Origin: an uncultured Pseudomonadales bacterium | Lineage (GTDB): Bacteria > Pseudomonadota > Gammaproteobacteria > Pseudomonadales > Azotimanducaceae | NCBI GenBank assembly: GCA_951813295.1 | Contig: CATOTI010000002.1 | Coordinates: 3,668,522-3,732,521, forward strand | Length of the DNA: 64,000 nucleotides | Direction of reading: 5' to 3' | Shown here: one piece after another, positions 9,120-19,280 of the stretch | How positions within the stretch are numbered: position 1 is the stretch's first letter | How the letters are laid out: the number at the start of each line of letters is the position of its first letter | The notes under the pieces: generated by a model | What the model was told of the DNA's origin: nothing | Database searches by the model: none | What the model saw: only the letters and a program-made list of their open reading frames with translations | Position numbers and translations under genes: made by a program

Positions 9120-11029
9120 GGGCCGACCACGGTGTTGTCGGCTTCGACGAGCGCTCTATAGCGACCGTTCGCCTGGGTGAGGGTCTCGTGGGTACCCGCT
9201 TCGACGATCGTTCCTTCATCGATGACGAGGATCTGATCCGCGTCGACCACGGCGTCGAGCCGATGCGTCACGAGAAAGACGACACGGTCCCTTGCCCACG
9301 TCTTGAGGTTTTCGAGCACGTGTCGCTCGGTGATCGGATCGAGCGATGCGGTCGGTTCATCCAGGATCAGAACCGCGGGGTCGCGCAGTAGGGCACGCGC
9401 GATCGAGATGCGCTGTTTCTGGCCGGTCGATAGACGAGCCCCGCCGACATCGAGTGCCGTCTCTAGCCCCTCGGCAAGTTCGAGCACGAACTCCGCATCG
9501 GCAACTTCCAACGCTTTGATGAGATCGACGTCGGTTGGCGTTGGTGTCGTCGGATCGATCCCGTAGCGCAGATTTTCGGCGATCGAGAGCGGGAAGAGCG
9601 TGTTTTCTTGCAGGGCGACCGCTACGCGCCTGCGCAACTCGATGGGATCAAATTCCCGCAGGTCGATGCCATTCAACTGGATCCGCCCTTCGGCGGGATC
9701 GAACAGCCGCAACAACAGCGAGAGCAATGTGGATTTGCCGCTTCCGGATGCACCGACGAGGGCTATGAGCTGGCCGGCTCGCGCGGAAAACGACACGTCG
9801 CGGAGAACGTCCTCATCGGCGTAACCGAATCGCACGTTTTGGAACTCGACGTCATCAATTGCGGCAGGGAAAGGCGTCGGATTCGGCGGGGCTTCGACGG
9901 ACGGTTGAACATCGAGCAGGTGGAATACGCGCCCGAGGCCCATCGCCATGTCTTGTGCCTGGCACCAACCGCGGATGAGGTCTTCGAAACTCGTTGAGAA
10001 CGTCGAAATGCTAGAACGCCGCGCGTCGTAGGCCGCGAGAGTCCAGACCGTGATCGATAAACCCAGGTAGACGAGGAGCGACGCGCCCAACACGGCGCCT
10101 TCGGCGTGAACGAGTTCCGCGGCGATGTAGTCGGATACGAAGAGCACGATCGCTAGAACGAAAGCTGTGACGACTTTGATCCCCGCGAAACTGCTACGCA
10201 GCCGGTAAGCGGCGTCGATCGCCCGGCGGGATTCCGTGGCGAAGAGGGCTGCCGTTCGGTCGAGTGCCGAATAAGCTTTCAGCGCCAGAATGCTCTGAAA
10301 CGATTCCTGTACCCGACCCACAAGCGCCGCACTCGCGGCCCGCGTCACAGCACTGACGGCGCGTAGCCGCGGCGTATACCAGGCGAGCATCGCGATGAGC
10401 GTCAGCGCGCCGATCGCCAGCAACATCGCGAAGACCGGGCTGAAGAGCGAAGCGATCGCTACCTGCAGGATGAGCGTCGAGCCGGCCGTCACCGGCAGGA
10501 CGACGATCACGTCGATCACGCGTGTCACCATGGCGCTGTCTTGAAAGACCCGGTAGACCGCATCGCCTGCTTGGTGGTCGCGGTGGAACGTCAGGCTGAG
10601 CGCTTGCGTGTTCTGTACGAGCTGAACGCGCAGATGCTGATTCACGCGTTGCAGGATCCAAGTCTTGTAGAGCTCGAGCCCCTGGAAGGCGAGCACCCCG
10701 AAGATGGTCGTCAGGATCGTCCAGACCTGAAACCGGTAAAGCACGGTCGTACGCGCGCCGTCCTCCAAGGAATCGACGCCGACAAAACCCTCCGGCGCTA
10801 GCAACAACAGCCCCGCCTGGGCTGCGCTCAACGGCTCACCGCGCCAGACGGAGTCGACCATGACGTCGAAGCCGAGAAAGCCGATCACCGTCCCCCAGCC
10901 CATGAGCGCCACGCGGCCGATCAGGAGTGCCGCGAAGTGACGCAACTCGGCGAGGATGTACGGCCACGTCGCGAGGTAGACGCGGATCAAACCGCGCCGG
11001 TCTAGTTCAAGCTCATCGTCCACGAACAT
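9116..11029 (-). CDS. ABC exporter, fused membrane and ATPase domains (subunit 1)
   Basis: This 637-residue partner of the downstream exporter has an N-terminal membrane region with a long first loop, then an ATPase with Walker A GASGSGKST, signature LSTGQKQR, Walker B VLILDEP and H-loop VTHR. It is the first gene of a two-gene operon transcribed to the left. The 129-bp gap to the divergent PhyH gene at 11159 must hold its promoter. Both subunits keep the catalytic Glu, so by motif this is a symmetrical pair, unlike many bacterial heterodimers with one dead site. Confidence 0.93.
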   Translation of the reverse strand: MFVDDELELDRRGLIRVYLATWPYILAELRHFAALLIGRVALMGWGTVIGFLGFDVMVDSVWRGEPLSAAQAGLLLLAPEGFVGVDSLEDGARTTVLYRFQVWTILTTIFGVLAFQGLELYKTWILQRVNQHLRVQLVQNTQALSLTFHRDHQAGDAVYRVFQDSAMVTRVIDVIVVLPVTAGSTLILQVAIASLFSPVFAMLLAIGALTLIAMLAWYTPRLRAVSAVTRAASAALVGRVQESFQSILALKAYSALDRTAALFATESRRAIDAAYRLRSSFAGIKVVTAFVLAIVLFVSDYIAAELVHAEGAVLGASLLVYLGLSITVWTLAAYDARRSSISTFSTSFEDLIRGWCQAQDMAMGLGRVFHLLDVQPSVEAPPNPTPFPAAIDDVEFQNVRFGYADEDVLRDVSFSARAGQLIALVGASGSGKSTLLSLLLRLFDPAEGRIQLNGIDLREFDPIELRRRVAVALQENTLFPLSIAENLRYGIDPTTPTPTDVDLIKALEVADAEFVLELAEGLETALDVGGARLSTGQKQRISIARALLRDPAVLILDEPTASLDPITERHVLENLKTWARDRVVFLVTHRLDAVVDADQILVIDEGTIVEAGTHETLTQANGRYRALVEADNTVVGP

Positions 11030-11158
11030 CGATCAAACGGACCCTAGCGAGCTCGCCCCATCCCCCGATAACCAAGCCTATCGCGATCACAAAACTCGAA
11101 TGCGGTCCTATGGCTTAATCACGCGGATTAGATTTCCGTCCAAGCTGCCAACAATCCA

Positions 11159-12253
11159 ATGTCACACGCTGCCGCACTGTCGCCAGATCAGAAACGAACC
11201 CTCGTTCGAGACGGCTTCGTTGTCCTGAAGAACGTCGTTCCACGTGAGGTCGTCGCGCGCGCTAAAACGCTGATCAAAACCGACCCCACAAGGATCGCGC
11301 ACGGTGACGAGCCAGCCATCAACGACCTCTTCAAAGCATCGATGGTTGCCGACGTTCTCGAAGAGGCCATGGGACGGTATACGCCACCCATCAACGCGCA
11401 GGTCGCCGTCACGATGCCGAAATACGCGGACGCCGTGACCCGCAATCGCGCGACGCCGCGAACCGCGCCGGTTGCGCATGTCGACGGCGGCTGGGCTGGA
11501 CCGTGCCCGGAAACGCGGAGCGAAATCGAAGCGGCCGGTGGTGATCTACACACGTGGGGCAAGGATGGCGATCCACGCTCCCTCGGGCCTGCCGGTAAAG
11601 CGCCGCTCTGGCAAGACCGGCAACGCACTGTCGCCATCGGCAGCTACACCGCACTCGTCGGCGTCTGTCTGAACGATCAGATGACGCCGGGTAAAGGACA
11701 GTTTGCGGTTCGGCGGGGCGCTCACGAAGCCGTGGAAGCGTTTTTCCGTCATCAGCGCGCGGCCGGTGGCCCCATCGGTGGCGGTGGGCCGGATTGGCCG
11801 CGCCTGATCCCCGTTGGAGAAGACACAGCGGTTGCCGGCATGATGCCGAAGGCGATGGTCGATCGTTATCCAGATACGGCCTTTGAGCATCCCGACTGGC
11901 CCTGGCCCGAGCTGACCCCGGTCCTGATGGGCGAAGGTGACGCCGTCATCGCGCTTCACTCATTACCCCACACCGCCACGCCGAACTTGAGCGACGAACC
12001 GCGCATGAACGTCTACTTCCGGATTCGGCGATTGCGCGACGAGAACCCCTTCGAGGGCGATCCTCGCGTCGGTTGGGGTGTTTCGGACCATCCCGATCGG
12101 TGCATGAACGGTGATTTTCTCGACTACCCGGACGACTACGACGCCGTTGGGATGTCCGTCGAGAAGCTATGCGATCACTGGAGCGAATGGTCCGGACTCA
12201 AGGGATTCGTTCGAGCAACGCCAGAGACTAGCGACACGGCTGCGCGTGTATAG
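11159..12253 (+). CDS. Phytanoyl-CoA dioxygenase (PhyH) family protein
   Basis: This 364-residue Fe(II)/2-oxoglutarate dioxygenase has the proximal iron ligands in HVDGGW (H-x-D) and the distal His in HSLPHTATPN, followed by the 2-oxoglutarate-binding Arg region EPRMNVYFRI. The family hydroxylates fatty acyl-CoA, halogenated or small-molecule substrates; nothing here fixes which. The kef-like gene follows 36 bp downstream on the same strand. A second, distant PhyH lies at 58781-59998. Confidence 0.88.
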   Translation: MSHAAALSPDQKRTLVRDGFVVLKNVVPREVVARAKTLIKTDPTRIAHGDEPAINDLFKASMVADVLEEAMGRYTPPINAQVAVTMPKYADAVTRNRATPRTAPVAHVDGGWAGPCPETRSEIEAAGGDLHTWGKDGDPRSLGPAGKAPLWQDRQRTVAIGSYTALVGVCLNDQMTPGKGQFAVRRGAHEAVEAFFRHQRAAGGPIGGGGPDWPRLIPVGEDTAVAGMMPKAMVDRYPDTAFEHPDWPWPELTPVLMGEGDAVIALHSLPHTATPNLSDEPRMNVYFRIRRLRDENPFEGDPRVGWGVSDHPDRCMNGDFLDYPDDYDAVGMSVEKLCDHWSEWSGLKGFVRATPETSDTAARV

Positions 12254-12289
12254 GAAAAACCATCAGCGAACAGGATCTGAAAAGACTGA

Positions 12290-14041
12290 ATGGCATTCCT
12301 GACTGAACTGTTCATCTTCCTGGCGGCGACCTTGCTGATCGTGCCGCTGATCAGACGCCTTGGGTTGTCCTCGGTCATCGGCTACTTGCTCGCCGGGATC
12401 CTCATCGGCCCGAGCGGCTTGAGCGTCATTGGCAACGCCGCTGAGCTGCTTCATTTTGCCGAAATCGGCGTCGTGCTCCTGCTCTTCATCATTGGGCTCG
12501 AGTTGCAGCCACGTCGCCTCTGGGTGATGCGCAAGAACGTATTCGGCCTGGGCGCTGCGCAGGTGGGTCTCGTGAGCGTGACCCTGGGCGTCGTTCTGTG
12601 GGCGGCGCTGTCGCTTTCACCCGGTAGCGCCGCGGTGATCGGATTCGCGCTTGCGCTCTCCTCAACGGCTTTCGTGCTGCAACTCCTCGCGGAACAGAAA
12701 GCGCTCAATCACCCGCACGGACGCGCGGCGTTCGGGGTGCTGCTGTTTCAGGACGTTGCCGTCATTCCCGGCCTCGTCATCGTCGCAGCCCTTGGGCCGA
12801 GCGGAGAGTCCAGCTTCAGCTGGCCGGCCCTCGTGATGGTTCTCGGTTTGATCGTCGTAGCGCGTTTCCTTCTGAAGCCGGTTTTACGATTCATTGCTGC
12901 CACAGGTATCCACGAACTGTTCATCGCCGCGAGCCTCGCGATCGTCAGCGGTGCGGCGCTGGCGATGTATGCGGCCGGTCTCTCCATGGCGTTGGGAGCG
13001 TTTATCGCCGGTATGCTGGTCGCGGATTCCGAGTATCGTCATCAGCTGGAAACCGACGTGATGCCGTTCAAAGGGTTGCTGCTCGGTCTCTTTTTCATTG
13101 CCGTCGGGATGTCTGCCGATATCGGCCTCCTCGCCGAAGCGCCGGTGACGATTCTGGGTCTGACCGTTGCACTCGTTCTGGTCAAGGCACTGACGCTTCT
13201 ACCCGTTCTCAAACTGACGGACCTCGGCGGTGCCGATGCTGCGCGCACAGCTGTCGTGTTGAGCCAGGGCGGTGAGTTCGCGTTTGTGCTTCTCACCGCG
13301 GCTGCCGCTTCCGCGTTCGTCACGCCGGAGCAAACCGCCATGGTGGTGCTCGTGGTGACCCTTTCCATGGCCACCACGCCGTTTTTGATGCAGGCGTTAG
13401 AGCGTTATCTCGGCAGATCAAGCGACGATCGCGAGTACGACAGCATGGACGAAGAAGCACCGACGCCGGTGATCATCGCCGGCTTTGGCCGTTTCGGTCA
13501 GATCGTCGGGCGCGTATTGAGCAGCCAGGGCCAACCGTTTACCGCACTGGATGCCAACCCGGGACAAGTCGACTTCGTGCGCGAATTCGGCAACGAGGTC
13601 TTCTACGGCGACGCGACGCGGCTCGACATGTTGCGCAATGCGGGTGTTGGTGAAGCGCGAGCGCTGGTGATTGCGATAGGCGACATCAACACCAGCACTC
13701 GTATGGCAGAAATGCTGCGCAAGACCTTTCCGAACCTGAAGGTCTTTGCACGTGCCGTGAACCGCCGACACGAAATCGCGCTGCGCGCCATCGGCGTTGA
13801 ATACGTGCTCCGGGATACGCTGCTCTCGAGCCTTGAACTCACCCGAAATCTACTCAGCACGCTCGGACATTCGGCTGACGCGGTCGACACGTTCAGGATT
13901 CACGACGAACAGACGCTGCAGAGGCAGGCTGCGGTCGCACACGATCCCCAGGCGTTCAAGCAGACGACCATGGATGCCTCAACCGAGCTGAAGAGTCTTT
14001 TCAGTGACGATCTCAAAACGCGAGGTTCGGATTCGGGCTAG
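12290..14041 (+). CDS. KefB/KefC-like potassium:proton antiporter
   Basis: This 583-residue monovalent cation:proton antiporter-2 family protein has about twelve hydrophobic segments over residues 1-380, then a linker and a TrkA-N Rossmann domain from about residue 400 (VIIAGFGRFGQIVGR, then LDANPGQVDFV and VFYGDATRLDML). The order matches KefB/KefC, inner-membrane potassium efflux systems that protect against electrophiles and are gated through the nucleotide-binding domain. No KefF/KefG ancillary subunit is seen nearby. Start: ATG 36 bp after the PhyH stop. Confidence 0.92.
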   Translation: MAFLTELFIFLAATLLIVPLIRRLGLSSVIGYLLAGILIGPSGLSVIGNAAELLHFAEIGVVLLLFIIGLELQPRRLWVMRKNVFGLGAAQVGLVSVTLGVVLWAALSLSPGSAAVIGFALALSSTAFVLQLLAEQKALNHPHGRAAFGVLLFQDVAVIPGLVIVAALGPSGESSFSWPALVMVLGLIVVARFLLKPVLRFIAATGIHELFIAASLAIVSGAALAMYAAGLSMALGAFIAGMLVADSEYRHQLETDVMPFKGLLLGLFFIAVGMSADIGLLAEAPVTILGLTVALVLVKALTLLPVLKLTDLGGADAARTAVVLSQGGEFAFVLLTAAAASAFVTPEQTAMVVLVVTLSMATTPFLMQALERYLGRSSDDREYDSMDEEAPTPVIIAGFGRFGQIVGRVLSSQGQPFTALDANPGQVDFVREFGNEVFYGDATRLDMLRNAGVGEARALVIAIGDINTSTRMAEMLRKTFPNLKVFARAVNRRHEIALRAIGVEYVLRDTLLSSLELTRNLLSTLGHSADAVDTFRIHDEQTLQRQAAVAHDPQAFKQTTMDASTELKSLFSDDLKTRGSDSG

Positions 14042-14300
14042 ACAGCCGAACATGGCGTCTCCGTGTGGGTGTTCGGTGCACGGGTCGTGCAAGGCAGGCG
14101 CGGTTCGTACCGAAGAGGTCCTTACGCGGCCTGACAACGCCGCCGGGAGGGCGCGCGCGCAGAGGGACCCAATCTTCACGGCGTGTACGATGGCTCGAGC
14201 GCAACTTGCATACTTAGTGCATGTCTCGGTGAAGCCATACGAGCCACTGTGGTTTCACCTTTGTGCCCATCCAAAACAGACCCTCGATCCGGGAAGCGAT
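14042..14300. other. Intergenic region before the M81 gene
   Basis: An open frame runs through here in phase with the M81 peptidase, but its protein (Arg/Ala-rich, no similarity to the family) lacks coding character. I place the gene start at 14301. GTTCGG and CCGAAC near 14027-14050 could pair at the end of the antiporter gene, but no T run follows. No other feature is visible. Confidence 0.4.
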
Positions 14301-15794
14301 ATGACCCGAAAGCTCTTTACCGCCTGCCTCGGCACTGAGACAAATTCGTTCTCGCCGATCCCCACGGGGCTCGAACTCTTCAAGCGCACGATGCTCGTCA
14401 GGAACGGCGAGCATGGCGAACACCCCGGCTTGTTCGCGTTGCCGCTCATCGAATGGAAGCGGCTGGCGACCGAGCGCGGTTGGACGGTCGCGGAAGGGTT
14501 GGCCGCGTTCGCGACACCCGCTGGCAACACCACGAAGCCCGCGTTCGAGGCTTTGCGAGACGAGATATTGGCCGACCTCGAACGCGCGATGCCGGTCGAT
14601 GCCGTTTTACTCAACCTGCACGGCGCGATGATCGCCGACGGCTACCTGGACGCCGAGGGCGATTTGCTGGAGCGCGTCCGTGAGCGGATCGGCCCCGACA
14701 TTCCACTCCTCGCCGAATTGGATCTGCACGGCCACCAGACCGAGACCAAGCTCGACGCTGCCGACGTGCTCATCTACTACAAGGAGTATCCGCACCTCGA
14801 TGCGAGGGAGCGGTCCCACGAGGTTTTCGACATCGCGGTGCGAATGCTCGAAGAGAACTTGCGGCCCACGATGGCGATGTACGACTGCAAGATGCTTGGG
14901 ATTTACCCCACGACGCGCGAGCCGATGGAAAGCTTCGTCGAGCGGATGCAGGCGTTGGAACGAGAGCCCGGCATCCTGTCGGTCTCGTTGGCGCACGGAT
15001 TTCCCTGGGGAGATACCCCGGAGGTCGGTACCCGCGTCGTCGTCGTCACGAACGACGATGAGTCGCTCGCTCGAACGACGGCAGACACGCTCGGAAAATG
15101 GGTGTGGGACAATCGCGATGAACTGCTCGCGCCCTTCATCACCCCGGCCACGGCGATCGCGAAAACGCTGCCGTCGCCACCGGGTGAGGCGCCGTTCGTC
15201 ATTGCCGACACCGCGGACAACACCGGCATCGGTGCCGCCGGTGATTCCACCTTCGTGCTGCAGGCGTTGATCGATCGCGGCGTCGGCGGCTATGCCATCT
15301 CGCCGCTCTGGGATCCTCAGGCGGTTGATCTCGCCTTCGAAGCAGGCCTCGGTGCGTCTTTACCGATGCGAATCGGCGGCAAACTGGGCCCCGCATCCGG
15401 CGCCCCCGTGGACGCGACCGTCACCGTCATGGGATTGAAGCGACGTGGACTACAGCGGTTTGGTGGCGCGGTCGTTCCGCTTGGCGACCTGGCGTGGTTG
15501 CGCATCGGGGATGCCGATGACGACGACAACGCGATTGATGTCGTGTGCAACACGCATCGCGTGCAGGCGTTTCACCCGGACTGCTTTTCCGAAGTCGGGC
15601 TGGATCCGATGAAGGTGAAATCGCTGATCGTGAAGTCCACCCAGCACTTTCATGCAGGCTTCGGCGCGGTTGCCCGGGACGTGCTCTATGCCGCAACGGA
15701 CGGTACGGGATCCATGGAGTTCGCCAATCTGCCGCACCAACATGTGACGGCGCCGTTGTGGCCGAAGGTGGCGGACCCGCATCAAGGGTCGTAA
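14301..15794 (+). CDS. M81 family metallopeptidase (MlrC-like)
   Basis: This 497-residue protein resembles MlrC, the zinc enzyme that finishes microcystin breakdown, though most relatives have other or unknown substrates. The start is chosen because MTRKLFTACLGTETNSFSP is the conserved family beginning and the length then matches the usual 490-510 residues. Metal-binding motifs visible: NLHGAMI, ELDLHGHQTE, YYKEYPHLDARER and AHGFPWGDTPEVG. A C-terminal half (VIADTADNTGIGAAGDST) carries the second conserved block. The tail ends with HQHVTAPLWPKVADP, also typical. It converges with the hydrolase operon that ends at 15811. Confidence 0.88.
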   Translation: MTRKLFTACLGTETNSFSPIPTGLELFKRTMLVRNGEHGEHPGLFALPLIEWKRLATERGWTVAEGLAAFATPAGNTTKPAFEALRDEILADLERAMPVDAVLLNLHGAMIADGYLDAEGDLLERVRERIGPDIPLLAELDLHGHQTETKLDAADVLIYYKEYPHLDARERSHEVFDIAVRMLEENLRPTMAMYDCKMLGIYPTTREPMESFVERMQALEREPGILSVSLAHGFPWGDTPEVGTRVVVVTNDDESLARTTADTLGKWVWDNRDELLAPFITPATAIAKTLPSPPGEAPFVIADTADNTGIGAAGDSTFVLQALIDRGVGGYAISPLWDPQAVDLAFEAGLGASLPMRIGGKLGPASGAPVDATVTVMGLKRRGLQRFGGAVVPLGDLAWLRIGDADDDDNAIDVVCNTHRVQAFHPDCFSEVGLDPMKVKSLIVKSTQHFHAGFGAVARDVLYAATDGTGSMEFANLPHQHVTAPLWPKVADPHQGS

Positions 15795-15810
15795 GGGTCC
15801 CGCGCGATCG

Positions 15811-16590
15811 TCAGTCGATCGTCGTCAGGAAAGCATCGACCGCGGCGTTCCATTCATCGGCGTTCTCGAAGTAGCCGTTGTGCGGTGAACCGGCTAGCTC
15901 GACGTAGCGCGAATGCGAGACGAGTTCGTCGAGATGCATGGCCGCGTCCTTGAGGGAATCGAGCTCGCCCACGATGGCCAGCAGCGGCGAACGGACGCCG
16001 CCGACCCGCTCGGCGAGCGCCAGCGTTTCCTCGACGGTCCTGGGATTGCGTTCGCGCGGACGTCGTAAGAATTCGAGCCTCGTGGCGGTCGAGCGAATCC
16101 TGAGATAGCGCTCGAACATGATGGGCTCTTCGCGCTTGAATCGATCCGTCAGCGCGTCACCGATCGGAAGAAACAGCGTCTCGTGATCGAGTGGTGACAG
16201 CTGACGTCCACGACCGTCGTCGTCACGCCGCACGCCCATTCCCGACACGACGAGTGCGCGTGCGGCATCCGGGTGGCGGACGGCCCAACGGAGGATCGTG
16301 GCGCCGCCCATCGAGTTTCCCGCGAGGATGGGCTGTTCGATCTCGAGGGCCGCGAGGAAGGCTTCGAGCTCGTCTGTGCGGTCGGTTTCCGCCTGGCCTG
16401 CCGGCGAATTGCTCGAGTGACCGTGGTTGACGCTGTCGTACGCGATCACGCGGTAGTGGTTGGCAAAGTAGTCGAACTGTTGCCACCACGCCTCCGCACA
16501 CGAACTCATCCCGTGCAGGAAAACCAGCGGCGGCCCCGAGCCCGCCTCGACGTAGTAGATGTCGTTGCCGAGAACGTCGATCCAGGCCAT
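15811..16590 (-). CDS. Alpha/beta hydrolase
   Basis: This 259-residue alpha/beta-hydrolase has an oxyanion HGMSSCAE, a nucleophile elbow GNSMGG, an acid in VGELDSLKD and a catalytic His in GSPHNGYFEN. It starts in an ATGA overlap with the stop of the upstream deacylase, so both are made from one message. The pairing suggests it hydrolyses an ester or amide related to the deacylase substrate, but that is inference. Confidence 0.88.
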   Translation of the reverse strand: MAWIDVLGNDIYYVEAGSGPPLVFLHGMSSCAEAWWQQFDYFANHYRVIAYDSVNHGHSSNSPAGQAETDRTDELEAFLAALEIEQPILAGNSMGGATILRWAVRHPDAARALVVSGMGVRRDDDGRGRQLSPLDHETLFLPIGDALTDRFKREEPIMFERYLRIRSTATRLEFLRRPRERNPRTVEETLALAERVGGVRSPLLAIVGELDSLKDAAMHLDELVSHSRYVELAGSPHNGYFENADEWNAAVDAFLTTID

Positions 16591-18299
16591 CAGACGGGGC
16601 TGGCACCGCCGCGGACGAGGGTGCCCGGCAACGCGCCGGTGTGCTCGCCGTCTTCGAAGGTCACTTCGCCGCTTTTCAACGTGTAGCGATAGCCCTCGAC
16701 CCGCTGGACCAGCCGTCGGCCGCCGAGCGGCAGGTCGTAGGTCGCTTCGGGTCGGAACAGTCGGAGTTTGTCGAAATCGATCACGTTGATGTCGGCCTTC
16801 TTGCCGACGGCGAGTTCGCCGCGATCCGTCATGCCGTAGGCGTGTGCCGTGTTTCGACTCAAGCAGCGGACAAGGAACTCGAGCGGCAGTTGCTCGCCGC
16901 GCGACCGATCACGCGCCCAGTGCGTCAGAACGAACGTGGGCATGCCCGCGTCGGCGATGATGCCGCAGTGTGCGCCACCGTCCGAAAGACCAAAGAGCAC
17001 GTTCGGATGCTGGAGCGCTTCGCGCATCGGGTCGAGGTTGTAGGTCGAGTAGTTGCCGAGTGGTTGATAGAAGAGCTCACGGCCGTCTTGCTCGAGGAGC
17101 AGATCAAGCATCATCTCGACGGAGTCGACGCCCTGCGCCTCGGCACGGCCGGCAACGCTTTCGCTACGTTCCGGTTCGTAGTTCGGCATGTCTCCCAACG
17201 GGAAGATCATCCAGAGGAGCGCTTCGGCGTTGCCGAAGAAGCCGAGGCTCTGCGTGCGGGCTTCCTCGAGGAGCTTCGCGCGACGACCGGGATCGCGCAG
17301 GGCCGCCACGCGTGACGAGAGATCGAGGTCCGCGATTTCGAGATACGACGGGCAGCGGGCGAAGATGTGGAACGAACTCGAGAGTCCGTGCAACACGCCC
17401 GTCGGGCGCGCCGCCATCTGCGGGCGGATCTCCATGCCTTTCTCGCGCGCTTCTTCCGCGATCCGATAAATCTTGCCGCCCTCGTAGGCACCTGGGGAGG
17501 TCGGCACCAGTGTGATGGGTCGTCCCGTTTCGGCGGCGAAGGCTTTCACCCAGGCCCACTCGTCGTCGGTGCCGAGGTGATCGGAGACCATTTCGAAAAC
17601 ACCATGGTCGAGCCCTCGCATGGCGAGGCCGAGGGCGAGCATCTCGTCGCTCCCCGCGAAGGTGCCGGGCACGTGGACGCCTTGCTTGTCCGTGTGCAGA
17701 AGCGTGCGGGAAGAAGAGAATCCGAGCGCGCCGGCTTCGATGCCTTCCCGCACGAGTTGTTGCATCGATTCGATTTCGTCGGCCGTCGGGATCTCCGACG
17801 TGTCGTTGCAGCGCGTCCCCATGACGTAGGCACGTATCGCCCCGTGAGGCACTTGCGTGCCGACGTCGATGGTTCGCTGCATCGTCTCGAGTGCGTCGAG
17901 ATATTCGGGAAACGATTCCCAGCGCCAATCGATGCCCTCGGCAAGTGCGCTCCCCGGGATGTCCTCGACGCCTTCCATCAGCTCGATGAGGAAGCCTTCT
18001 TCACCCGGGCGCACGGGGGCGAAGCCGACGCCACAATTGCCCATCACGACCGTCGTCACGCCGTGCCAGCTCGATGGCGCCATCACGGGATCCCATGTCG
18101 CCTGGCCGTCGTAGTGCGTGTGGATATCGACCCAACCCGGCGTCACCAGGTGCCCTTCGGCATCGATGACCCGACGCGCTTCGCCCGTGACCTCGCCGAC
18201 CGCCACGATGGTGTCGCCGTCGATCGCGATGTCGCCTTTTGTTCGCGGCGCGCCGGTCCCGTCGACCAGAGTTCCGTTCTTGATCAGGATGTCGTGCAT
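16590..18299 (-). CDS. N-acyl-D-amino-acid deacylase-like amidohydrolase
   Basis: This 569-residue amidohydrolase-superfamily protein is of the D-aminoacylase type. It has the N-terminal small beta-sandwich (IKNGTLVDGTGAPRTKGDIAI), the first metal pair IHTHYDGQ, and the family-typical GNCGVGFAPV where Cys replaces a usual ligand. Later come the His-rich region near VSDHLG and a C-terminal GKKADINVIDF. Enzymes of this group cleave N-acyl-D-amino acids or related cyclic amides. It leads a two-gene operon with the alpha/beta hydrolase. A paralogue of almost the same length is at 31214-32893. Confidence 0.9.
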   Translation of the reverse strand: MHDILIKNGTLVDGTGAPRTKGDIAIDGDTIVAVGEVTGEARRVIDAEGHLVTPGWVDIHTHYDGQATWDPVMAPSSWHGVTTVVMGNCGVGFAPVRPGEEGFLIELMEGVEDIPGSALAEGIDWRWESFPEYLDALETMQRTIDVGTQVPHGAIRAYVMGTRCNDTSEIPTADEIESMQQLVREGIEAGALGFSSSRTLLHTDKQGVHVPGTFAGSDEMLALGLAMRGLDHGVFEMVSDHLGTDDEWAWVKAFAAETGRPITLVPTSPGAYEGGKIYRIAEEAREKGMEIRPQMAARPTGVLHGLSSSFHIFARCPSYLEIADLDLSSRVAALRDPGRRAKLLEEARTQSLGFFGNAEALLWMIFPLGDMPNYEPERSESVAGRAEAQGVDSVEMMLDLLLEQDGRELFYQPLGNYSTYNLDPMREALQHPNVLFGLSDGGAHCGIIADAGMPTFVLTHWARDRSRGEQLPLEFLVRCLSRNTAHAYGMTDRGELAVGKKADINVIDFDKLRLFRPEATYDLPLGGRRLVQRVEGYRYTLKSGEVTFEDGEHTGALPGTLVRGGASPV

Positions 18300-18434
18300 G
18301 GGCGTGCTTCCTCACTAGTCGTCCGGCACGCTGCCTGTTCGCGTCCACGACCGCAACCGGGACGCGGGGCGGATCGACGTTGATTGAGCTGGCAACAAGA
18401 TCCCTCGGGACCGGGTGGCCGATACAATCGAACG

Positions 18435-19280
18435 ATGCGAAACGGTGTCTACACAACCGCACTCGCGCCGGGTGCTCGACGCGCGGTGGATTCATTGGTC
18501 GAGAAGTGCCGCGCCGATGATGGCCTGGAGATGCCGATACATCGGTTTCCGGATGGCAAACAGGAAACAAACCAGTTTCTCTACTTCGAGGCAGGTGAAC
18601 TCGTTGGTGTAGCCACCCTTCCGCCTGGTCCTGAGATCGAGGTCCTGGGCGTCGTGCGCCCCGACTGTCGAATGCGCAGCATCGGTCGAAACCTGCTCGT
18701 CGCCGTTGAGGCCGAGTGTCGGTCGCGCAATGCAGACAGCTACTTGCTCGTCTGCGAGGCGGCGTCGAAGTCCGGTTGCGCGTTTGCAGAGCGCCTCGGC
18801 GGGGTCTGCGAATTCTCCGAACACCTGATGGAATTCGACTGGGACGCGGGACCGAAGTTGTCGGAAGTGGAAGTCATCGAGCTCCACGCGGCGCGGAGTC
18901 AGGACTTGGAGGACCTGGTGCACGTTCGGCGCGACCAGAATCAAAACGTCGATCAGTCCCGCCGCATCATTGAGCAGTGGCTACGGAGCGAGGCGCACGA
19001 GCTTTTGGTTGTACGCCGGGAGAATCACGCGGTGGGCATGATTCGGGTAACCCGGTCCAAAAATGAGATTTGGCTCAACAGCTTCGCGATAGACGGGTCC
19101 TATCGTGGGGAGGGACTCGGCCGGCTTATGTTGGCTAACGTCGTTCGTGATCATGATCGGAGCCGACGGATTCTTCTGGAAGTCGAGACAGACAACGAAC
19201 CGGCCCTTGGTCTCTATCGTTCTGCGGGTTTTCGCGAAAGCACGACCTATCGCTACTACCGCCACACGCTAACGTCATGA
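18435..19280 (+). CDS. GNAT N-acetyltransferase, two tandem GNAT-like halves
   Basis: The protein has 281 residues from the ATG at 18435; 17 in-frame codons upstream lack a ribosome site and family resemblance. The N-terminal half (VGVATLPPGPEIEVLGVVRPDCRMRSIGRNLL) and C-terminal half (WLNSFAIDGSYRGEGLGRLML, then ALGLYRSAGF) each resemble a GNAT acetyl-CoA fold. The pyrophosphate-binding R-x-x-G-x-G/A is best kept in the C-terminal copy (YRGEGLGR). The acceptor is unknown. Its stop overlaps the next start by four bases (ATGA). Confidence 0.85.
   Translation: MRNGVYTTALAPGARRAVDSLVEKCRADDGLEMPIHRFPDGKQETNQFLYFEAGELVGVATLPPGPEIEVLGVVRPDCRMRSIGRNLLVAVEAECRSRNADSYLLVCEAASKSGCAFAERLGGVCEFSEHLMEFDWDAGPKLSEVEVIELHAARSQDLEDLVHVRRDQNQNVDQSRRIIEQWLRSEAHELLVVRRENHAVGMIRVTRSKNEIWLNSFAIDGSYRGEGLGRLMLANVVRDHDRSRRILLEVETDNEPALGLYRSAGFRESTTYRYYRHTLTS

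Noticed and set aside
7158..11029. A heterodimeric ABC exporter with one dead ATP site
   Set aside because: Both ATPase domains keep the catalytic Glu and an LSxGQ signature.
14042..14300. N-terminal extension of the M81 peptidase by 99 residues
   Set aside because: The extension has no family likeness, whereas the ATG at 14301 starts with the conserved family sequence.
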